A stretch of DNA of 10,779 nt. Source: an uncultured Muribaculaceae bacterium (lineage in GTDB: Bacteria > Bacteroidota > Bacteroidia > Bacteroidales > Muribaculaceae). The notes under the pieces are model-generated. The model was not told where the DNA came from and searched no databases. It saw only the letters and a program-made list of their open reading frames with translations. The stretch covers positions 1 through 10,779 of the forward strand of contig CAUBWJ010000053.1 in the NCBI GenBank assembly GCA_958439725.1, read 5' to 3'. A program made the translations under genes and the position numbers. Of this stretch, positions 6,050-10,779 are shown one piece after another (positions within the stretch are counted from its first letter, which is position 1; each line of letters starts with the position of its first letter).

Positions 6050-7708
6050 ATGAAAATATCAAATGTAGGGCTTGACTTACTGATTGAAACTTCCTGGGAA
6101 GTATGCAACAAAGTAGGAGGTATTTATACCGTTCTCTCGACTAAGGCAAATACGCTTAAGTCGATGTATAAAGACAAATTGGTATTCATCGGTCCTGATG
6201 TCTGGACCGTGGATAATGAATCACCCTTCTTCACCGAAGTTCCGTCGTTGATGAAGGTTTGGAAAAATAAGGCTGAATTTCCTTACGGAATAAGCGTAAG
6301 GGTAGGACGATGGAATATACCCGGACGTCCCATAGCCATCCTTGTGAAATTTGACGGGGTCTATGCCGTCAAAGACGAATTATACGGTGAGATGTGGAAA
6401 AGATATGGAGTGGATTCACTTCATGCTTACGGCGACTATGATGAGGCTTGTGCCTTTTCTCATGCAGCCGGTATAGTGATAGAAAGCCTATATAATTTCA
6501 TCGGTGGAGAAAATAAAAAGGTAATTGCACACTTTGATGAATGGACCACAGGCATGGGTCTGCTGTATACAAAGTGGAAAATGCCCTATGTTGCCACAAT
6601 CTTCACCACACATGCCACCAGTATCGGACGCAGCATCTGTTTCAATAACAAGCCGCTGTATGACTATCTGAAAGGCTACAACGGCGACCAGATGGCTGCT
6701 GAACTGAACATGCAGTCGAAACATTCGCTTGAGAAAGCCGCCGCCCATAATGCGGATTGCTTTACAACCGTAAGCGATGTTACTGCGATTGAGTGCGAGC
6801 AACTGCTCGAGAAGCGGCCTGACGTCGTAACGCCGAATGGCTTTGAAAGCGATTTTGTTCCCGTCAAGTCAAAATTTGACAAAGCTCGGGCGTATGCAAG
6901 AAAGAAACTCCTTGAGGCCGCTTCGGCTCTGACCGGAAACTATTACAGTGACGAGACCTTCCTGGTCTGCACCTCCGGAAGATGTGAGTATCATAACAAA
7001 GGAATAGATGTGTTCCTTGATTCCATCAAGCGTCTTGAAGGGTACAATCCCTGCAGGAAAGTTCTCGCATTCGTCATGGTGCCGTCATGGTGTGAAGGCC
7101 CACGAAAAGAGCTCAGACATAATATCAAGGACGGAGTAGTCGCCAGGTTGAACCTTCCGATTGTCACCCATTTCATCCATAACCCTCAGGATGATGTGGT
7201 CTTCAACAGAATCAAGAGTCTTGGATTCTACAACGGGGCAGATTCCCGTGTAATGGTTATTGATGTTCCCTGTTATCTTAACGGTAACGACGGAATTTTC
7301 AATATGGGCTATTATGACCTCCTCATCGGTTTCGATGCGACGGTATTCCCGTCTTATTACGAACCCTGGGGGTATACCCCCCTTGAAAGCGTGGCTTTCG
7401 GAGTGCCCACGGTAACCACTTCACTCAGTGGATTCGGACAGTGGATAATCCGTAATTTCACAAATGATTTTGAAGAATGTGGCGCTAATGTAATCGGAAG
7501 AAACGACGGTAATTATTCTGAAGTTGTGGATCAGACTGCAGAAGCTCTCAGATTCCTTACATGCGCCGACGCTCCCACTCTGAAAGAAATACATTCGGCA
7601 GCCATGGCCACCGCCTCCAAAGCTGAATGGTCCTATTTTATCAAATATTATATTGATGCATTCGAGGTAGCTCTTGAGCATGCCGAGAAGCGCAATGATA
7701 AAAAATAA
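6050..7708 (+). CDS. Glycogen synthase, GT3 family (eukaryote-type)
   Basis: Retaining GT-B glycosyltransferase that extends alpha-1,4-glucan chains from a nucleotide-glucose; UDP-glucose is the usual GT3 donor, but specificity here is inferred. Numbered from ATG 6050 (552 aa): the N-terminal motif ETSWEVCNKVGGIYTVLS carries the donor-site KVGG at 21-24; FTTHATSIGR has His188 and Arg194; TTVSDVTAIE and VTPNGFE follow; and the catalytic E-x7-E pair is Glu438 and Glu446 within YYEPWGYTPLE, followed by GVPTVTT and LSGFG. These motifs match fungal and animal glycogen synthases rather than bacterial GlgA (GT5). The protein ends soon after the catalytic domain and lacks the Arg-rich helix and phosphorylated tails that control eukaryotic enzymes. 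The frame reaches back to GTG 5999, but family similarity begins after residue 1 here and the -7 element lies within that extension. It probably forms an operon with the phosphorylase 36 bp downstream. Confidence 0.93.
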   Translation: MKISNVGLDLLIETSWEVCNKVGGIYTVLSTKANTLKSMYKDKLVFIGPDVWTVDNESPFFTEVPSLMKVWKNKAEFPYGISVRVGRWNIPGRPIAILVKFDGVYAVKDELYGEMWKRYGVDSLHAYGDYDEACAFSHAAGIVIESLYNFIGGENKKVIAHFDEWTTGMGLLYTKWKMPYVATIFTTHATSIGRSICFNNKPLYDYLKGYNGDQMAAELNMQSKHSLEKAAAHNADCFTTVSDVTAIECEQLLEKRPDVVTPNGFESDFVPVKSKFDKARAYARKKLLEAASALTGNYYSDETFLVCTSGRCEYHNKGIDVFLDSIKRLEGYNPCRKVLAFVMVPSWCEGPRKELRHNIKDGVVARLNLPIVTHFIHNPQDDVVFNRIKSLGFYNGADSRVMVIDVPCYLNGNDGIFNMGYYDLLIGFDATVFPSYYEPWGYTPLESVAFGVPTVTTSLSGFGQWIIRNFTNDFEECGANVIGRNDGNYSEVVDQTAEALRFLTCADAPTLKEIHSAAMATASKAEWSYFIKYYIDAFEVALEHAEKRNDKK

Positions 7709-7744
7709 TCAATTATTGAATAATACTTAACTGTAAAAAACTAT

Positions 7745-10300
7745 ATGAAAATCCAAGTTAGCCAGTCGAATGCTCCAATCTGGCATGATGCAACTGTAGT
7801 TGCGGAGTTGCCCTCGAAGCTTAAACCCCTTGATATTCTTTCCAAGAATCTCTGGTGGGTATGGAATAGTGAAGCAAAAACATTGTTTCACGATATAGAT
7901 CCTGATCTATGGCGTAATACGGGAGAAAACCCGGTGATGATGCTCCAGCGAATTAAAAGCGAGCGTCTTTCAGAGATAATGAAAGATGAGGCGATGATGG
8001 ACCGCATCAAAAACGTTTACGATGATTTTAAAGCATACATGAAAGTGCCGATGCGCAAGGACGTTCCTTCTGTATCGTACTTCTCAATGGAATATGGCCT
8101 GTGCAACTGCCTGAAGATTTACTCAGGCGGCCTTGGCGTTCTGGCCGGTGACTACATCAAAGAAGCTTCTGACAGTTGCGTTGACATGACTGCTGTCGGC
8201 TTCCTTTACCGTTATGGCTATTTCACCCAGACTCTCTCTGTAGACGGTCAGCAGATTGCCAACTATGAGCCCCAGAACTTCAATCAGCTTCCCATCACGC
8301 AGGTGCTCGATGAGAACGGCAAACCTATGATTCTGGAAGTACCTTTCCCCGGCCGCATAATCTATAGCCATATATGGAAGGTAAGCGTGGGCAGAATGAA
8401 TCTGTATCTTATGGACACAGATTTCGACATGAACAGCGAGTTTGACCGCCCCATCACTCACAAACTCTATGGCGGTGACTGGGAAAACCGTATCAAGCAG
8501 GAGTATATGCTCGGTATCGGCGGTGTACTTATGCTTAAGAAACTCGGCATCAAGTCGAAGCTTTATCACTGTAATGAGGGCCATGCTGCTCTTCTGAACC
8601 TTCAGCGTCTCGTTGATTTCGTTCAGGAAGAGAATATTGATTTCAACACAGCTCTCGAACTTGTGCGTGCTTCCTCTCTTTACACCGTTCATACTCCTGT
8701 TCCTGCTGGACATGATTATTTTGACGAGGATCTCTTCTATAAATATATGAATGAGTATCCTGCCAAACTGGGTATTGACTGGAGCGATCTCATGAACATG
8801 GGCCGCGAGAATCCCAATACCAATGAGCGCTTCTCGATGAGCGTGTTCGCTCTTAAAACCTGCCAGGAAGCAAATGGCGTAAGCTGGCTTCACGGAGAGG
8901 TATCAAAGAAGATGTTTGCCGGAATCTGGAAGGGCTATTCCTGGGAGGAAAGCCATGTTGGATATGTGACAAATGGCGTACACATGCCTACCTGGGCAGC
9001 CTCGGAATGGAAAGCATTCTATATGGAGCATCTCGGCCGTCAGGTATTTGAAAATCAGAGCGATCCAAAGGCATGGAAAGGTATCTTCGATGTGGATGAT
9101 TCCGCAATCTGGGATATGCGAATGATCCTCAAAAACAAGTTCATCAATTTCGTGAAACGCGATTTCAAAGAAAAATGGCTTGCCAACCAGGGTGATCCCA
9201 CAGCCGTAATGGAGATTGTGGAAAAAATCAATCCTAACGCTCTTATTATCGGTTTCGCACGTCGTTTTGCCACCTATAAGCGTGCACATCTTCTCTTTAC
9301 GGATCTTGAGCGTCTGTCGAGAATTGTAAATAACGAGAAATTCCCCGTACAGTTTGTATTCTCAGGTAAGGCACATCCCGCCGACGGTGCCGGCCAGGGC
9401 CTGATCAAGCGTATTATGGAAATTTCGCGTATGCCTCAGTTCCTCGGTAAGATCATATTCCTTGAGGACTACAACATGATAGTGGCCAAGCGTCTTGTTA
9501 CTGGCGTTGACATCTGGCTGAATACACCGACTCGTCCTCTTGAGGCATCTGGTACATCAGGAGAGAAAGCCGAAATGAATGGTGTCCTTAACTTCTCCGT
9601 ACTTGACGGATGGTGGTACGAAGGATATCGTTTTGATGAGAAAGCAGGCTGGGCACTTACCGACAAGCGTACTTACACCGACCAGTCGCAGCAGGACAAG
9701 CTTGATGCCGCAACAATCTACAGCATGCTCGAAAACGAGATTATTCCTCTGTATTTTGCCAAGAACTCCAAGGGCTATTCACCTGAGTGGATTCAGTATA
9801 TCAAAGGTTCCATCGGCCACATTGCTCCTCACTTCACAATGAAGCGAATGATTGATGATTACATTGCACGTTTCTATGATCCCGAATCGCGCAGATTCAA
9901 CGCTCTTTCAGCCGATAACAACAAGCTTGCCAAGGAGATTGTAGCCTGGAAGGAAAGTGTAGTTGAAAAATGGGACGGCATTCAGGTTCTCGACTACTCA
10001 AATACCACCCCCTCGTCTTCGGCCACCGGTGAGAATTATGAAATTGAGTTTAAGATTGACACCAACGGTATAGGTCGTGATCTGGGTCTGGAATATGTTT
10101 CATATAAGATTGAGAATGGAAAGGAAAGCCTTTATCAGGTAATACCCTTCAAGGTTTCTAATCAGGATGGAAACATCATCACCTTTAAGCTTGATGAGAA
10201 AATCAAAGATGCCGGCGTTTACCGTTATGGATTCCGTCTCTATCCTTTCAATCCCAATCTTGCTCATCGTCAGGACTTCGCTTACGTTCGCTGGATTTAA
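7745..10300 (+). CDS. glgP: Alpha-glucan (glycogen/maltodextrin) phosphorylase, GT35
   Basis: Pyridoxal-phosphate enzyme that releases glucose-1-phosphate from the non-reducing ends of alpha-1,4-glucans in the cytoplasm. The 851-aa protein begins with a DUF3417-type N-terminal region (NLWWVWN at 35-41). It then shows YFSMEYG at 112-118, GGLGVLAGD at 128-136, NEGH at 277-280, HTPVPAGHD, and the PLP motif EASGTSGEK at 600-608, with Lys608 as the expected Schiff-base lysine. MNGVLN and LDGWW follow. The last 90 or so residues form a beta-rich segment ending FAYVRWI, which I believe is usual for this phosphorylase subgroup. ATG 7745 is the natural start; no strong Shine-Dalgarno precedes it. The codon choice is unusually biased: Arg is almost always CGT or CGC, unlike in the neighbouring genes, which suggests high expression. 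With the upstream synthase it forms a storage and mobilisation pair. Confidence 0.95.
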   Translation: MKIQVSQSNAPIWHDATVVAELPSKLKPLDILSKNLWWVWNSEAKTLFHDIDPDLWRNTGENPVMMLQRIKSERLSEIMKDEAMMDRIKNVYDDFKAYMKVPMRKDVPSVSYFSMEYGLCNCLKIYSGGLGVLAGDYIKEASDSCVDMTAVGFLYRYGYFTQTLSVDGQQIANYEPQNFNQLPITQVLDENGKPMILEVPFPGRIIYSHIWKVSVGRMNLYLMDTDFDMNSEFDRPITHKLYGGDWENRIKQEYMLGIGGVLMLKKLGIKSKLYHCNEGHAALLNLQRLVDFVQEENIDFNTALELVRASSLYTVHTPVPAGHDYFDEDLFYKYMNEYPAKLGIDWSDLMNMGRENPNTNERFSMSVFALKTCQEANGVSWLHGEVSKKMFAGIWKGYSWEESHVGYVTNGVHMPTWAASEWKAFYMEHLGRQVFENQSDPKAWKGIFDVDDSAIWDMRMILKNKFINFVKRDFKEKWLANQGDPTAVMEIVEKINPNALIIGFARRFATYKRAHLLFTDLERLSRIVNNEKFPVQFVFSGKAHPADGAGQGLIKRIMEISRMPQFLGKIIFLEDYNMIVAKRLVTGVDIWLNTPTRPLEASGTSGEKAEMNGVLNFSVLDGWWYEGYRFDEKAGWALTDKRTYTDQSQQDKLDAATIYSMLENEIIPLYFAKNSKGYSPEWIQYIKGSIGHIAPHFTMKRMIDDYIARFYDPESRRFNALSADNNKLAKEIVAWKESVVEKWDGIQVLDYSNTTPSSSATGENYEIEFKIDTNGIGRDLGLEYVSYKIENGKESLYQVIPFKVSNQDGNIITFKLDEKIKDAGVYRYGFRLYPFNPNLAHRQDFAYVRWI

Positions 10301-10332
10301 TCTATAGTTAAGACACAATCCATTCTTAATAT

Positions 10333-10373
10333 AAACGGGACTGTTTTCCTCACGGAAAATGGTTCCGTTTTTT
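10333..10373 (+). terminator. Strong intrinsic terminator after glgP
   Basis: Positions 10333-10349 pair with 10354-10370 over 17 uninterrupted base pairs, three of them G-U, closed by a TCAC loop. The stem ends in a run of six T (10368-10373). It lies 32 bases after the glgP stop codon and separates the glycogen unit from pyrK. Confidence 0.9.
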
Positions 10374-10392
10374 AGATTACCCAATTTGCTGA

Positions 10393-10423
10393 TTTGAAAT
10401 AAAGCTCATTTTATCTATATTTG
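10393..10423 (+). promoter_or_regulatory. pyrK promoter, Bacteroidota consensus
   Basis: TTTG at 10393-10396 and TATATTTG at 10416-10423 are 19 bp apart, an exact match to the TTTG/TAnnTTTG pattern. The transcript would start near 10429, about 27 bases before ATG 10456. It lies just after the upstream terminator, as expected for a new transcription unit. Confidence 0.75.
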
Positions 10424-10455
10424 CATTAATCTCTTGAACACAGATACGTGACAAT

Positions 10456-10779
10456 ATGAAAAAGGAATTAAGGGACTTCAAAGTCAAGTCCATATCAAAG
10501 CTACATGGGAATTACGGGCTATTGAAGCTTACCCCTGAAGACGGCGCAAAAATAGGTGAGATTTTACCAGGACAATTTGTACAGGTACGAATAGATAACA
10601 GTAAACAGACGTTCCTCCGCAGACCTATCTCTGTGAATTTTGTAGATTATGAAAACAATGAACTCTGGCTTCTGGTAAGGTCGGCGGGAGAAGGGACCAG
10701 ACATCTTCTCGAAACCCGGGAAGGAGAAACAATCAACATCATGTACCCTCTGGGAAATATGTTTTCTCTCCCTGAGGAT
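10456..10779 (+). CDS. pyrK: Dihydroorotate dehydrogenase electron transfer subunit PyrK (3' end outside window)
   Basis: First 108 codons of a frame still open at the right edge. PyrK passes electrons from dihydroorotate dehydrogenase (PyrD, class 1B) to NAD+ through FAD and a [2Fe-2S] cluster, in de novo pyrimidine synthesis. The visible part is the N-terminal FAD-binding beta-barrel of the ferredoxin-reductase fold: LPGQFVQVRID, then TFLRRPISVNFVD with the FAD-binding RRPIS at 55-59, then WLLVRSAGEGTRHL and the start of the next motif, YPLGNMF. The NAD-binding domain and cluster cysteines would lie beyond the edge. The family is close to other flavin reductases; the RRPIS plus GEGT pattern and overall similarity to Bacteroidales PyrK as I recall it favour this call. 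A pyrD gene directly downstream is expected but not visible. ATG 10456 is supported by the promoter at 10393-10423. Confidence 0.85.
   Translation, partial: MKKELRDFKVKSISKLHGNYGLLKLTPEDGAKIGEILPGQFVQVRIDNSKQTFLRRPISVNFVDYENNELWLLVRSAGEGTRHLLETREGETINIMYPLGNMFSLPED

Noticed and set aside
5827..6111. 94-codon minus-strand open frame across the intergenic region and the start of the glycogen synthase
   Set aside because: AT-rich low-complexity protein rich in Phe, Ile and His, partly antisense to the conserved synthase N-terminus, with no promoter of the local type.
7712..7724. ATTATT-G-AATAAT palindrome between the synthase and glgP
   Set aside because: Made almost only of A and T with a one-base centre; too weak for a terminator and expected by chance in this AT-rich gap. 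It resembles the inverted repeat at 5713-5726, but the composition alone can explain that.
8123..8893. 256-codon open frame on the minus strand inside glgP
   Set aside because: It is antisense to strongly conserved phosphorylase sequence, has no promoter or recognisable domain, and fits the pattern of a shadow frame caused by the biased codon use of glgP.
10100..10384. 94-codon minus-strand frame covering the glgP 3' end and the terminator
   Set aside because: It runs through a clear intrinsic terminator hairpin and the conserved phosphorylase C-terminus; not a credible gene.

Overview
The window looks like an ordinary chromosomal stretch of a Bacteroidota bacterium, most likely order Bacteroidales and possibly Muribaculaceae. 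That placement is inference. It rests on TTTG/TAnnTTTG promoters in front of several genes, the near absence of Shine-Dalgarno sequences, a FeoA-FeoB fusion, a eukaryote-type (GT3) glycogen synthase paired with a GT35 phosphorylase, and a short secreted protein ending in a Por-type (T9SS) sorting-like domain.

Layout from left to right: the 3' end of a small coiled-coil protein of unknown function (1-254, +), followed by a probable terminator; mutS2 with its own promoter (373-2814, +); a feoA-feoB fusion pointing the opposite way (2831-5197, -), whose stop codon lies only 16 bp from that of mutS2; a short exported protein with a sorting-like C-terminus (5351-5665, -); a 384-bp divergent intergenic region; a two-gene glycogen unit of GT3 glycogen synthase (6050-7708, +) and alpha-glucan phosphorylase (7745-10300, +); a strong intrinsic terminator; a consensus promoter; and the first 108 codons of pyrK (10456 to the right edge, +).

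The glycogen pair is the clearest functional unit. One enzyme extends alpha-1,4-glucan chains from a sugar nucleotide and the other removes glucose-1-phosphate from them, so polymer storage and mobilisation are encoded side by side. MutS2 (ATPase with KOW and Smr domains), FeoAB (ferrous iron uptake) and PyrK (electron transfer subunit of dihydroorotate dehydrogenase, pyrimidine synthesis) are core functions with no evident link to each other.

For five genes the promoter position or family alignment argues for a start downstream of the longest open frame or settles the start chosen. No mobile element, CRISPR array, tRNA or rRNA was found. I see no convincing undescribed multi-gene system here. 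The least explained items are the small sorting-domain protein with its repeat-bearing upstream region and the truncated coiled-coil protein at the left edge.
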